From positions 1 through 64,000 of the forward strand of contig NZ_JAAGLV010000020.1 of assembly GCF_010548305.1 (NCBI RefSeq): a stretch of 64,000 nucleotides of DNA. Reading direction: 5' to 3'. Within the stretch, counting starts at the first letter, position 1. The number at the start of each line of letters is the position of its first letter. Of the stretch, positions 40,429 through 48,702 are shown piece after piece. A program made the position numbers and the translations under genes. The notes below the pieces were generated by a model. That model did no database searches and had not been told where the DNA came from. It worked only from the letters and a program-made list of their open reading frames with translations. This DNA is from Streptomyces sp. SID13031 (GTDB lineage: Bacteria; Actinomycetota; Actinomycetes; Propionibacteriales; Kribbellaceae).

Positions 40429-40850
40429 CGCCGAAAGGCGAGACCCGACGCTGGCTGGTCGACAAGTCGGCGCTGGTACGGCTGGGAAACAGCCCGGCGG
40501 TTGATGAGTGGGCGAGCCGGATCGATCGCGGGCTGGTACACATCGCGACCGTCACCCTGCTTGAGGTCGGCTTCTCCGCCCGGACGGTCGAGGAGCACCG
40601 ACTGGCGCTGCAACACCCTCCGGTGTCGTCGATGCCCGTCGAGAATGCAACACCGGCGATTGAACGGCGGGCGGTTGCCATCCAGGCGATGCTCGCTGCC
40701 AGCGGGCAACATCGTGCGCCATCGGTGCCGGACCTGCTGATCGCCGCAACCGCCGAACTCGCCGGCTTGATCGTCCTGCACCTCGACAAGGACTTCGACC
40801 TGATCGCAGCCATCACCGGGCAGCGGCTGGAGCGGCTCGAACTCGCCTGA
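40425..40850 (+). CDS. PIN-domain RNase toxin (VapC-like)
   Basis: 141-residue PIN nuclease. Acidic metal-binding residues are all visible: D13 in WLVDKSALV, E47 in TVTLLEVGFS, D103 in SVPDLLIAA and D121/D123 in LHLDKDFD. Likely Mg2+-dependent ribonuclease that cleaves tRNA or rRNA and slows growth when free. GTG 40425 is coupled to the antitoxin by a GTGA overlap. The toxin probably is active; I see no inactivating change. Confidence 0.9.
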   Translation: MTPKGETRRWLVDKSALVRLGNSPAVDEWASRIDRGLVHIATVTLLEVGFSARTVEEHRLALQHPPVSSMPVENATPAIERRAVAIQAMLAASGQHRAPSVPDLLIAATAELAGLIVLHLDKDFDLIAAITGQRLERLELA

Positions 40851-40876
40851 AGGTCAGCGGGGTTGGGGCCAGCCGT

Positions 40877-41602
40877 CTAGGTCGTGGCGGGGGGCTCTGG
40901 GGTGGGTGGTTCGGGTTGTTTGGCCGTACGTCGCTCGCCTGCGGCTCGGCGGGGGCGGGCTGGGGTTGCGGCTGAGAGGGCGGGGGCCAAGGGGTCCGGG
41001 TCGGGGGAACCCGGCTGGCGCGGGCCCCATGACTCGGGATCGGGGACGCCCGGGGGGAGCGTGCGGCGGCGGCTCGGGGCGCCGGCTTTGGGGGGGCCGG
41101 CCTTTGGGGCGTGGTCGGATTCGCCTGGCTCCTTGGCGCCCGGCCAGGGCTTGGCGACCCGGGAGGCGAGGACGAACTCCTTGCGCAGCGGGTTGCCTTC
41201 GAAGCCGTCGGGGAGCAGCAGCGGAATCAGGTTGGGGTGGTCGTCGAAGGTGATGCCGAACATCTCGAAGGTCTCGCGCTCATGCCAGTTCGCGCCGGCG
41301 TACAGACCCGACAGCGTCGCCAGCGAAGGTTGCGCCCGCGGGATCAGCGTCCGCACGATCAGGTGGTCGACGTGTGCCCCACCCCAGAAATCGGCCAGGT
41401 GCGTCACCACCCGGAACCCGTCGGTGAGCTCGTCGCTCGCGGTCAGGAAGTCGAAGAAGGTCAGCCCGACCTCATCGCGCAGCACCTCGTGCGCCGCGAT
41501 CCACGACTCGGCCGGGACGTCGATCGTCTCCGGGCCGAAGCTGTCCGCCTTGGTCGCCGCGATCCCCGCCTCGGTCAGCGCGCTGATCACGTCATCACTC
41601 AC
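40877..41602 (-). CDS. nuoC: NADH-quinone oxidoreductase subunit C (complex I)
   Basis: 241-residue 30-kDa subunit of the connecting module. The conserved core is in the first 155 residues: VGLTFFDFLTASDE, LSGLYAGANWHERETFEMFG and NPLRKEFVLASRVAKPWPG. The last 85 residues are a Pro/Arg/Ala-rich low-complexity tail (GPPKAGAPSRRRTLPPGVPD...). It is a separate NuoC, not a NuoCD fusion; nuoD is not found in the window. GTG 41602 overlaps the nuoB stop (GTGA), so nuoB and nuoC are coupled. Confidence 0.93.
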   Translation of the reverse strand: MSDDVISALTEAGIAATKADSFGPETIDVPAESWIAAHEVLRDEVGLTFFDFLTASDELTDGFRVVTHLADFWGGAHVDHLIVRTLIPRAQPSLATLSGLYAGANWHERETFEMFGITFDDHPNLIPLLLPDGFEGNPLRKEFVLASRVAKPWPGAKEPGESDHAPKAGPPKAGAPSRRRTLPPGVPDPESWGPRQPGSPDPDPLAPALSAATPARPRRAAGERRTAKQPEPPTPEPPATT

Positions 41603-42201
41603 GACTCCACCCCGGAAGCCCGAGAAGCCGACGGAGCCGACGGAGGAGTGACCAGTCCGCGAGTCAAGGACTGCGGCGACGGCTCGTACCGGCTGGTGAC
41701 GTTCTCGCCGGCGATCTTCTCCTGCAGTTTGAGGATGCCCTGCAGCAACGCCTCCGGCCGTGGCGGGCAGCCGGGCACGTAGACGTCGACCGGGATGATC
41801 TGGTCGACACCCTTCGTGACGCAGTACGAGTCCCAGTACGGCCCGCCCGAGTTGGAGCAGGAGCCGAACGAGATCACGTACTTCGGCTCGGGCATCTGGT
41901 CGTAGAGCCGCTTGATCGCGGGCGCCATCTTGTCCGTCACCGTGCCCGAGACGACCATCAGGTCGGCCTGCCGCGGGCCGGGCGCGAACGGGATCACGCC
42001 GAGCCGGATGAAGTCGTGCCGGCCCATCGACGCCGCGATGAACTCGATCGCGCAGCAGGCGAGCCCGAAGTTGAAGACCCAGAGCGAGTACTTGCGGCCC
42101 CAGTTCAGCAGATACCGCACCGGCTCGGGCGCAAGCTTCGCCAGCGCGCCCACGACCGGTCGCACCGTCGGCGTCGGCAGATGGACAGGACTGTCAGGCA
42201 T
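41599..42201 (-). CDS. nuoB: NADH-quinone oxidoreductase subunit B, N2 cluster (complex I)
   Basis: 200-residue subunit that holds the N2 [4Fe-4S] cluster with the adjacent-cysteine pair C49/C50 (FGLACCAIEF), C115 (SFGSCSNSGGPYWDSYC) and C145 (YVPGCPPRPE). All four ligands are intact. ATG 42201 is leaderless: TAGGCT (minus strand, 42209-42214) is 7 nt upstream and lies inside the end of the hydrolase gene. First gene of the nuoBC pair. The C-terminal tail beyond about residue 165 is unconserved. Confidence 0.95.
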   Translation of the reverse strand: MPDSPVHLPTPTVRPVVGALAKLAPEPVRYLLNWGRKYSLWVFNFGLACCAIEFIAASMGRHDFIRLGVIPFAPGPRQADLMVVSGTVTDKMAPAIKRLYDQMPEPKYVISFGSCSNSGGPYWDSYCVTKGVDQIIPVDVYVPGCPPRPEALLQGILKLQEKIAGENVTSRYEPSPQSLTRGLVTPPSAPSASRASGVES

Positions 42202-42206
42202 GGGCG

Positions 42207-43058
42207 TCAGCCTAGTCCGACAATCTCTTCCGCGAAGGTCTCCGGGTATTCCAGCGGCGCGTAGTGCCCGACTCCGTCGACCAGCCGCAGCCGGACGTCG
42301 CTGAAGAAGTCGTCGAGCCGGTCCGACCAGGCCCGCGGGAACAGCGGGTCGAACTCCGGCCACAGCACCACCGTCGGTACGCCGATCCGGTCGTACGACG
42401 CCGGGGCCGTCTCCGCGGCCGAGGTCGCCACCGACCCCGCACCCGCCCGGTACCAGTTGAGGGAGGCAGTGAACGCACCCGGCGCCGAGTACGCCTCCAC
42501 CAGGTGATCCAGCTCGGGTACGAAGCCCGGCCCCGACCAGTGCGTCCAGAAGTGCTGCAGATACGCCCGTACTGCGTCAGGCTGCCCGTCGACCAGTTGC
42601 TCGATCACCGGCAGCTTGTGGAAGGCCTGGTACCAGAACTCCGCCTGCGCCCGCTCCGAGAACACCCGCTTCCCGATCCCCGGCAGCGGCGGCGCGACCA
42701 CCAGCCCATCCACCAACTCCGGATGGCTACGCGCGATCCCCTGGGCGATCCGGCTGCCGACGTCGTACCCGGCCAGTACCGGCCGCTCGAGCCCCAACTC
42801 CTCGATCAGCCCCAGCACGCTCCGCGCCTGCCCAGCGACCCCGTACTGCGCAGCGGGGTCGGCCATGTGCTTATCCGACTCCCCGAAGCCGCGCAGATCC
42901 GGTACTACGACCTCGTGCCCCTGCTCCACCAGCAACGGCACCAGTCGCCGGTAGTCGGTCCGGTCGCCGGGCCAGCCGTGCAGCAGTACAACCGCCGGCC
43001 CCTCTCCCGAACGGTCGTAGGCCAGTGAGAATCCGTCTACAGGTGCACTGTTCGACAT
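42207..43058 (-). CDS. Alpha/beta hydrolase with Asp nucleophile (epoxide hydrolase-like)
   Basis: 283-residue hydrolase. HGWPG (oxyanion loop, about 27-31), GFGESD, nucleophile elbow AGYDVGSRIAQG (Asp about 96), acid-position FDPLFPRAWSDRL and catalytic His in GVGHYAPLEYP. As at 4503, an Asp nucleophile points to epoxide hydrolase or haloalkane dehalogenase activity rather than esterase. The stop region carries the nuoB promoter. Start MSNSAPVDGFSLAYDRSGEG at 43058. Lies 7 bp after the SDR gene in the same direction and may be co-transcribed with it. Confidence 0.86.
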   Translation of the reverse strand: MSNSAPVDGFSLAYDRSGEGPAVVLLHGWPGDRTDYRRLVPLLVEQGHEVVVPDLRGFGESDKHMADPAAQYGVAGQARSVLGLIEELGLERPVLAGYDVGSRIAQGIARSHPELVDGLVVAPPLPGIGKRVFSERAQAEFWYQAFHKLPVIEQLVDGQPDAVRAYLQHFWTHWSGPGFVPELDHLVEAYSAPGAFTASLNWYRAGAGSVATSAAETAPASYDRIGVPTVVLWPEFDPLFPRAWSDRLDDFFSDVRLRLVDGVGHYAPLEYPETFAEEIVGLG

Positions 43059-43065
43059 AGGTCCA

Positions 43066-43827
43066 TCACAGCAGATTGAGCAAGTGACCCGGTCCTGCCG
43101 TCAGCCCACCCTCCACTGGAAGCGTGATGCCGGTGATCCACGAAGCATCGTCGGAGGCGAGGAAAGCGATCGCTGCCGCCACATCCTCGGCCTTGCCGAC
43201 CCGGCCGAGCGGGTAGATCGCCTTCAGTTCCTCCAGCAGCGCCTCTTTGCCGATGAACCGGTCCGTCGCCACCGTCGCAGGAGCCACCACGTTGAAGCGC
43301 ACACCTCGCGGCCTGTGATCGGAGGCGAGGTTGCGCACCAGGTTGGCCAGCGCGGCCTTCGCGGCGGCGTAGGGCGCAGTACCGAGCGCTACCTGTCCAC
43401 TGATCGAGCCGACCAGGACTACGGACCCACGGGACTCGATCAGATGCGGTAGCGAGGCCTGGATGCAGCGAGTCGCTCCGGTGAAGGTGAAGTCGTACTG
43501 CCGGCCCCACTGCGCCTCAGCCGGCTCGGTCCCCTCGAGCGCGAGGTTGTGACCGGCGACGTTCGCCAGTACGTCGAGCCGCCCGAACCGCTCGACGGTC
43601 GCCGCCACCGCCGCGTCGACCGAGGCCGTGTCGGTGATGTCGCAAGCCACCGCCAGGGCCGACCCGCCGGCGCCGGTGACCTCGTCGACGACCGAGGCGG
43701 TCCCCTCGGCATCGATGTCGGCTGCTCCGACTGAGGCGCCCTCCGCTGCGAGCCGCAGTACGGTCGCTCGCCCGATGCCGTGGGCAGCCCCGGTCACGAA
43801 AGCGACCTTGTTCTCGAACCTCTGCAC
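43066..43827 (-). CDS. Short-chain dehydrogenase/reductase (SDR)
   Basis: 253-residue classical SDR. Cofactor motif TGAAHGIG (about 12-19), NVAG, catalytic Ser region SISGQVALGT and YAAAK (Tyr-x3-Lys), all standard. NAD versus NADP preference: AADIDAEGT with Asp after strand 2 suggests NAD. GTG 43827 follows GGAGGAG. The MerR-type promoter upstream suggests stress-induced expression together with the hydrolase at 42207. The carbonyl or alcohol substrate cannot be told. Confidence 0.9.
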   Translation of the reverse strand: MQRFENKVAFVTGAAHGIGRATVLRLAAEGASVGAADIDAEGTASVVDEVTGAGGSALAVACDITDTASVDAAVAATVERFGRLDVLANVAGHNLALEGTEPAEAQWGRQYDFTFTGATRCIQASLPHLIESRGSVVLVGSISGQVALGTAPYAAAKAALANLVRNLASDHRPRGVRFNVVAPATVATDRFIGKEALLEELKAIYPLGRVGKAEDVAAAIAFLASDDASWITGITLPVEGGLTAGPGHLLNLL

Positions 43828-43853
43828 AGCTGTCTCCTCCGCTAGGGATCCCG

Positions 43854-43884
43854 ACGCTAGGGCCTAGACGGCGCTCTAGGTCAA
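43854..43884 (-). promoter_or_regulatory. MerR-type promoter of the SDR-hydrolase unit
   Basis: On the minus strand: TTGACC (43879-43884) as -35, TAGCGT (43854-43859) as -10, 19 bp apart. The spacer contains a perfect dyad CCTAGA-N6-TCTAGG (43863-43880). The geometry is that of MerR-family activated promoters; the regulator is elsewhere. Confidence 0.65.
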
Positions 43885-43892
43885 ACCGCGCC

Positions 43893-43943
43893 TTGACCGG
43901 GCCGCACCGCCGACCTACCGTGAACTGGACAGGACTGGACAGG
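43893..43943 (+). promoter_or_regulatory. Promoter and direct repeats of the NCS1-PfkB operon
   Basis: TTGACC (43893-43898), 17 bp, TACCGT (43916-43921) form a standard sigma-A-type promoter. Two adjoining copies of ACTGGACAGG (43924-43943) follow where transcription should begin. Direct repeats overlapping the start are a plausible site for the GntR protein encoded in the operon. Confidence 0.6.
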
Positions 43944-43965
43944 TTCATTTCGGGTGGGAGCGCGG

Positions 43966-45447
43966 ATGACCGATCAATTGCGGATGACGGGCCAGTCTCC
44001 AGCTGGTGTCGAAGGGCGGGCGTTCTCGGTCGAGAGCAACGGCCTGAACGTGATCGACGACGTCGACCGCAAGGGCACGCCGCGGCAGCTGTTCTGGCCG
44101 TGGTTCGGGGCGAACGTCTCGGTCCTCGGGCTCAGCTACGGCGCCTTCGCTCTCGGTTTCGGGATCTCGTTCTGGCAGGCGGTAATCGCGGGCGTGCTCG
44201 GGATCGTCTTCTCCTTCCTGCTCTGCGGGCTGATCGCGCTGGCCGGCAAGCGCGGATCGGCGCCGACGCTGGTGCTGAGCCGGGCGGCGTTCGGTGTCCG
44301 CGGCAACAAACTCCCCTCGCTGGTGAGCTGGCTGCTGACGGTCGGCTGGGAGACCGTGCTGACCATCCTCGCGACGCTCGCGACGGCGACCGTGTTCGAG
44401 CGGCTCGGCTGGGGCGGCGGCGACATCACCAAGGTGATCGCGCTGGTCGTCGTCGGCACCCTGACGGTCGCGTGCGGCGTCCTCGGCTTCGACCTGATCA
44501 TGCGGGCCCAGACGGTCATCACGATCATCACCGGCGTACTGACCGTCGTCTACATCGCGCTCGTCGCCGACCAGGTCCACTGGAGCGCCGTCACCGCGCT
44601 GCCGAGCGGTTCGAGCCAGGCGGTGCTCGGCGCGCTGGTCTTCCTGATGACCGGTTTCGGCCTCGGCTGGGTGAACGCGGCCGCCGACTACTCCCGCTAC
44701 CTCCCCCGTACTTCGTCCAGCCGGGGCGTGGTCGGCTGGACGACCTTCGGCTCCTCGATCGCCCCGGTTGTGCTCCTGGCCTTCGGGCTGCTGCTCGCCG
44801 GGTCCTCCAAAGACCTCAATACTGCGATCGCCGGCGACCCTATCGGCGCGCTGGCCGAGGCGTTGCCGACCTGGTTCCTGGTGCCGTTCGTGATCGTGGC
44901 GGTGCTCGGCCTGGTGGGCGGCGCGGTCCTGGACATCTACTCGTCCGGCCTCGCGCTGCTGTCGGTCGGCCTGCCTGCACCGCGCTACGTCGCGGCCTTC
45001 ATCGACGGCATCGTGATGATCGCCGGCACCGTCTACGTGGTGTTCTTCTCCAGCGACAACTTCCTCGCCCAGTTCCAGGGCTTCCTGATCACTCTCGGCG
45101 TCCCGGTGGCGGCCTGGTGCGGCATCATGCTGGCCGACATCGCGTCGCGCCGGCGCGACTACGCCGAGGCCGAGCTGTTCGACCCGCGCGGCCGGTACGG
45201 GGATGTGAAGTTGTTGCCGATAGCAACATTGGTGATCGCCACCGCGATCGGCTGGGGACTGGTAACCAACGCGCTCGCCAGCTGGCTGACCTGGCAGGGC
45301 TACCTGCTCGGCCCGCTGGGTCTCGGGGGCAAGGAAGGCGCGTGGGCGTTCGCGAACCTCGGCGTCCTGTTCGCGCTCGTCCTCGGGTTCCTGGTCCAGT
45401 ACTTCGTCGCCCGGCCGCAAGTGCGGGCCCAGGAGGCGACGGCCTGA
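43966..45447 (+). CDS. NCS1-family nucleobase/ureide permease
   Basis: 493-residue 12-helix transporter of the nucleobase-cation symport-1 family (cytosine, allantoin, hydantoin, thiamine and related substrates). Conserved features: WPWFGANVSVLGLSYGAFAL near TM1, GVRGNKLPSLVSWLLTVGWE, GFGLGWVNAAADYSRYLPR (the N-A-A-D-Y-S-R-Y signature) and GLALLSVGLPAPRYVAAF. ATG 43966 follows GGGAG; GTG 43954 would extend it by four residues. First gene of a coupled five-gene operon, so it probably imports the compound handled by the next enzymes. Confidence 0.88.
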   Translation: MTDQLRMTGQSPAGVEGRAFSVESNGLNVIDDVDRKGTPRQLFWPWFGANVSVLGLSYGAFALGFGISFWQAVIAGVLGIVFSFLLCGLIALAGKRGSAPTLVLSRAAFGVRGNKLPSLVSWLLTVGWETVLTILATLATATVFERLGWGGGDITKVIALVVVGTLTVACGVLGFDLIMRAQTVITIITGVLTVVYIALVADQVHWSAVTALPSGSSQAVLGALVFLMTGFGLGWVNAAADYSRYLPRTSSSRGVVGWTTFGSSIAPVVLLAFGLLLAGSSKDLNTAIAGDPIGALAEALPTWFLVPFVIVAVLGLVGGAVLDIYSSGLALLSVGLPAPRYVAAFIDGIVMIAGTVYVVFFSSDNFLAQFQGFLITLGVPVAAWCGIMLADIASRRRDYAEAELFDPRGRYGDVKLLPIATLVIATAIGWGLVTNALASWLTWQGYLLGPLGLGGKEGAWAFANLGVLFALVLGFLVQYFVARPQVRAQEATA

Positions 45448-45983
45448 TGGCGCCCGTCCTCGTCCTGATCGACCTGCAACGGATCTTCGCGGAGCCCGAG
45501 AGCGGCTGGGCCACGCCGGACTTCCGGCGCGTGATCGAGCCGACGCAGGAGCTCATCAAGCTCATACCGACCGTCGTCTTCACCCGCTTCGTCGCCCCTG
45601 CGCAGCCGACCGGGTCCTGGATCCCGTACTACGAACAGTGGCCGTTCGCGTTGCAGCCGCCGGACTCCTACGCCTATCAACTGGTGGAGGAGTTCCAGGG
45701 CGCGCCGACGCTCGACAAGACGACATTCGGCAAGTGGGGGCCTGAGCTGGCCGAGGCCGTCGGGCCGGGTGGGCAGCTGGTGTTGTCCGGCGTCACGACT
45801 GACTGCTGCGTTCTGACGACTGCCTTAGCGGCGGTCGATGCCGGCGTACAGGTCCAGGTCGTCGCCGATGCCTGTGCCGGTGTGGATGAGGCGAGTCATC
45901 AGAAGGCGCTGGACCTCATGCGGCTCTACGCGCCGATGCTCGAGGTCGTGACGGCCGAAGAAGTGCGGAAGCAGAACCAGTGA
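45447..45983 (+). CDS. Cysteine hydrolase, isochorismatase-like family
   Basis: 178-residue enzyme. Catalytic residues are visible: D9 in LVLIDLQR, K91 in LDKTTFGKWG and C121 in TTDCCVLTTA. The family covers nicotinamidases, ureidoacrylate/N-carbamoyl amidohydrolases and isochorismatases; the neighbouring NCS1 permease favours an amide or ureido bond next to a nucleobase-derived compound. ATG 45447 overlaps the permease stop (TGATG). The stop overlaps the GntR start (GTGA). Confidence 0.87.
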   Translation: MAPVLVLIDLQRIFAEPESGWATPDFRRVIEPTQELIKLIPTVVFTRFVAPAQPTGSWIPYYEQWPFALQPPDSYAYQLVEEFQGAPTLDKTTFGKWGPELAEAVGPGGQLVLSGVTTDCCVLTTALAAVDAGVQVQVVADACAGVDEASHQKALDLMRLYAPMLEVVTAEEVRKQNQ

Positions 45984-46699
45984 TCCGTGGGGTGAATCTC
46001 AAACACGAGCGGATCGCGTCCATCCTGGCCCGGGAGATCCGCTCGGGCCGGGTCGGGCACGGCGATCAACTGCCCGGTGAGGTGGAGCTCGCGAAGAGGT
46101 TCGCGGTCAGCCGGAACACGGTCCGCTCGGCGCTCGCCGTACTGAGCGAGGACGGGCTGATCACCACCCGGACGGGCAAGGGGTCGTTCGTGTTGTTCGA
46201 CGGACGGCCGCTGGACGACCGGCTCGGCTGGACGCACGCGCTGGCCCAGCAGGGCGTCGAGACGCGGGTCCAGATGCTGCGCCTGGCCCACGAGCAGGAC
46301 CACGAACTCGCCGAGCGACTCGGCCTGGACTCCCCCGACGTGATCGTGATCCAGCGTCTGCGGGTGATCGTCGGCGGCGAGGCGATCTCGATCGAGCGCA
46401 GCTGCATCCCGGCCCTGGACGTGCTCCGCGACCTGCCCGAACGCGGCCTGGACGACAACTCCATCACCGCCACCCTCAGCCGGGCCGGCCTGCACCTGGA
46501 CCACGGCGAGCAACGCCTCCGCGGCCGCCCGCTCGACCCCGAGGAAGCCATCCTCCTGGACCGCCCCGAAGGCACCTGGTTCCTGCACACCCGCCGAGTC
46601 AGCTTCACCACCGACAACCGCTTCGCCGAGCAGGTCGACAGCCTCCTCGATCCCACCCATTTCGAGCTGAACCTCAACTACAGCGGATCGGCGACATGA
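45980..46699 (+). CDS. GntR-family regulator with UTRA ligand domain (HutC subfamily)
   Basis: 239-residue regulator. N-terminal wHTH: LAREIRSGRVGHGDQLPGEV, ELAKRFAVSRNTVRSALAVL, then ITTRTGKGSFVL wing; the C-terminal UTRA (chorismate lyase-like) ligand domain follows (about 80-239). UTRA regulators bind sugars, amino acids or nucleoside-related ligands and release DNA. GTG 45980 is coupled on both sides. Presumably controls this operon through the direct repeats at 43924-43943. Confidence 0.9.
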   Translation: MIRGVNLKHERIASILAREIRSGRVGHGDQLPGEVELAKRFAVSRNTVRSALAVLSEDGLITTRTGKGSFVLFDGRPLDDRLGWTHALAQQGVETRVQMLRLAHEQDHELAERLGLDSPDVIVIQRLRVIVGGEAISIERSCIPALDVLRDLPERGLDDNSITATLSRAGLHLDHGEQRLRGRPLDPEEAILLDRPEGTWFLHTRRVSFTTDNRFAEQVDSLLDPTHFELNLNYSGSAT

Positions 46700-47709
46700 C
46701 CGCCTCGCGCGCCGCGGGCGCGTTGTACGGGTTGGCTATCGGCGACGCGCTCGGGATGCCCACACAGTCCTTGCCTAGGGCCCTCATCGTCGCCAGATAC
46801 GGCGAGGTGATCGACGGATTCCACCCAGCGCCTGACGACCAGCCGCTGGCCGCCGGGATGCCGGCTGGGGCGATCACCGATGACACCGAGCAGGCCGTGT
46901 TGCTCGGACATTTGGTGGTGGCAGGTGGCGGGAAGGTCGACGGGCGGGAGCTTGCGCACAGGTTGGTGGAGTGGGAGGACGGGATGCGGGCGCGCGGGTC
47001 GCTCGATCTGCTCGGGCCGTCGACCAAGCAGGCGATCGAGGAATTGCTGCAGGGCAAGGACATCGACGAGACCGGGCGCTACGGGACCACCAACGGCGCC
47101 GCGATGCGGATCACCCCGGTCGGCATCGCGACTCCCTCCGATGACCTCGACCTCCTGCTCGAGCGCGTGATCGCCGCGAGCGCGGCAACCCACAACACCG
47201 GGCTCGCGCTCTCCGCCGCCGCCGCCGTCGCGGCCGCGGTGAGTGCGGGCATCGACGGCGCGACCATCCCCGAAGCGACCTCGCTCGCCATCGCGGCCGC
47301 GACCAAAGCTTCGACGAGTGGCCATTGGGTGGCCGGTGCGGATGTTGCCACCCGCATCAAGTGGGCCACCTCCCTGATCGACACGGCGCCTGGCAACACC
47401 CCTCCTCGGCCGGGCGCCGTGTCTGCACTTCTCTACGACCTGGTCGGTACCAGCCTGGCCAGCCAGGAATCGGTACCGGCCGCGTTCGCCGTCCTCGCCG
47501 CCTACCCCGACGACCCCTGGCTCGCCGTCCGCCTGGCCGCCTCGACCGGTGGCGACACCGACACCATCGCCGCGATCGCCGGCGCCGTCGCGGGCGCCTG
47601 CCACGGCCTCGACGCCTTCCCCGCCGCCGCCCGTACCACCGTTGCCGAAGTCAACAACCTGGAGCTCGACCAGCTCGCGGCCCAGCTCCTGAGGGTCCGG
47701 ACCGGATGA
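46696..47709 (+). CDS. ADP-ribosylglycohydrolase family protein
   Basis: 337-residue all-alpha enzyme of the ARH/DraG family, which cleaves N- or O-glycosidic bonds to ribose with two Mg2+. Metal-binding motifs are present: GLAIGDALGMPT at the start, AITDDTEQA (about 55-63) and STGGDTDTIAAIAG near the C-terminus. In this operon (permease, hydrolase, kinase) the natural substrate is more likely a ribosylated small molecule or nucleoside than an ADP-ribosylated protein, but this is inference. ATG 46696 overlaps the GntR stop; the stop overlaps the PfkB start. Confidence 0.88.
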   Translation: MTASRAAGALYGLAIGDALGMPTQSLPRALIVARYGEVIDGFHPAPDDQPLAAGMPAGAITDDTEQAVLLGHLVVAGGGKVDGRELAHRLVEWEDGMRARGSLDLLGPSTKQAIEELLQGKDIDETGRYGTTNGAAMRITPVGIATPSDDLDLLLERVIAASAATHNTGLALSAAAAVAAAVSAGIDGATIPEATSLAIAAATKASTSGHWVAGADVATRIKWATSLIDTAPGNTPPRPGAVSALLYDLVGTSLASQESVPAAFAVLAAYPDDPWLAVRLAASTGGDTDTIAAIAGAVAGACHGLDAFPAAARTTVAEVNNLELDQLAAQLLRVRTG

Positions 47710-48617
47710 GACTCCTCCACCTGGGCAACGTCGTCATCGACCTCGTCCTGACGGTCGGCGACCTCCCGGCTCGCGGCGGCGACGTCATCGCCTCCAGCAC
47801 GACGACCACCCCCGGCGGCGGCTTCAACGTGATGGCCGCAGCCGTCCGCCAAGGCCTCCCCACCCTGTACGCCGGTGCGCATGGCACCGGCCCCTTCGGA
47901 ACCCAGGCCCGCGAAGCCCTCGCCGCGGCGGGCATCAAGTGGTTGCACCCGGCAAGGGAGGATCTGGACACCGGCTTCGTCGTCACCCTCGTCGACCCGA
48001 CCGGCGAACGCACCTTCGTCACCAGTCGGGGCGCCGAGGCAACTCTCACCGGCGACGAGCTACCGGCGCCCAGAGACGACGACCTCGTGTACCTGTCCGG
48101 GTACAGCCTGCTGCACGACTCCAACCGGGCCGCGCTCATCCCCTGGCTCACCAAGCTGCCCGAAGACGTCGAGGTCTTCTTCGACCCGGGACCACTCGTC
48201 TCCGAGATCCCCGGGCACGCCCTGGAGGCAGTGCTCGACCGGGTCGACTGGTGGAGCTCCAACGCCGCCGAGGCCACCATGCTGACCGGCCTGGCCGACC
48301 CGGCCGACGCGGCTCGCGCAGTACGGCGGAGAACGTGCCGGGCCGATGTGCTCGTCCGGACGGGCCCGGGTGGGTGCGTGCTCGCAGTACGGGGTCAGGA
48401 CGTCACGCAGGTCTACGGGTTCGCAGTACAGGCTGTGGACCTCAATGGGGCTGGAGATGCTCATGCCGGGGCATTCCTCGCCGGCATTGCCCAGGGCAAG
48501 GAACCGGCCGAAGCAGCCCGTCGGGCGAACGCGGCGGCGGCCCTTGCGGTCACGCGGCGGGGACCGGCCACTGCACCCACTAGGGACGAGCTAGAGGCCT
48601 ATCTAAGGGGTCTGTAG
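47706..48617 (+). CDS. PfkB-family carbohydrate kinase (ribokinase-like)
   Basis: 303-residue sugar/nucleoside kinase. N-terminal signature GNVVIDLVLTVGDLPARGGD, GGGFNVMAAAVRQG, and C-terminal AVDLNGAGDAHAGAFLAG with the catalytic Asp in the anion-hole GAGD. It would phosphorylate ribose or a nucleoside, consistent with a ribosyl compound being cleaved by the preceding ARH. ATG 47706 overlaps that gene's stop (ATGA). Last gene of the operon. Confidence 0.88.
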   Translation: MRLLHLGNVVIDLVLTVGDLPARGGDVIASSTTTTPGGGFNVMAAAVRQGLPTLYAGAHGTGPFGTQAREALAAAGIKWLHPAREDLDTGFVVTLVDPTGERTFVTSRGAEATLTGDELPAPRDDDLVYLSGYSLLHDSNRAALIPWLTKLPEDVEVFFDPGPLVSEIPGHALEAVLDRVDWWSSNAAEATMLTGLADPADAARAVRRRTCRADVLVRTGPGGCVLAVRGQDVTQVYGFAVQAVDLNGAGDAHAGAFLAGIAQGKEPAEAARRANAAAALAVTRRGPATAPTRDELEAYLRGL

Positions 48618-48702
48618 GCAGCGCATAGGGAGTAGTACTGATGTGGGTCTCCTCCTCAGGCGAGGAGAGTCGTGGCATCGACTAAAGCTCCCGGAGGACA
48701 CC
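48618..48702 (+). promoter_or_regulatory. Promoter/leader of microprotein 1 (duplicated element)
   Basis: ATAGGGAGTAGTACTGATGTG (first 20 nt of the block at 48626-48645) matches the block at 48993-49012 before microprotein 2. Downstream TCTCCTC...GAGGAGA can form a 7-bp stem in the leader. Both leaders share a C/T-rich box then CATCGAC before the ribosome site. The duplication includes promoter, leader and gene. Confidence 0.6.

Noticed and set aside
40425..40850. VapC toxin as an inactive remnant
   Set aside because: All acidic PIN residues are in place and the pair has an intact operator, so it looks functional.
43945..45420. Minus-strand 491-codon frame opposite the NCS1 permease
   Set aside because: The plus strand encodes an unmistakable permease; the antisense frame is acidic low-complexity.
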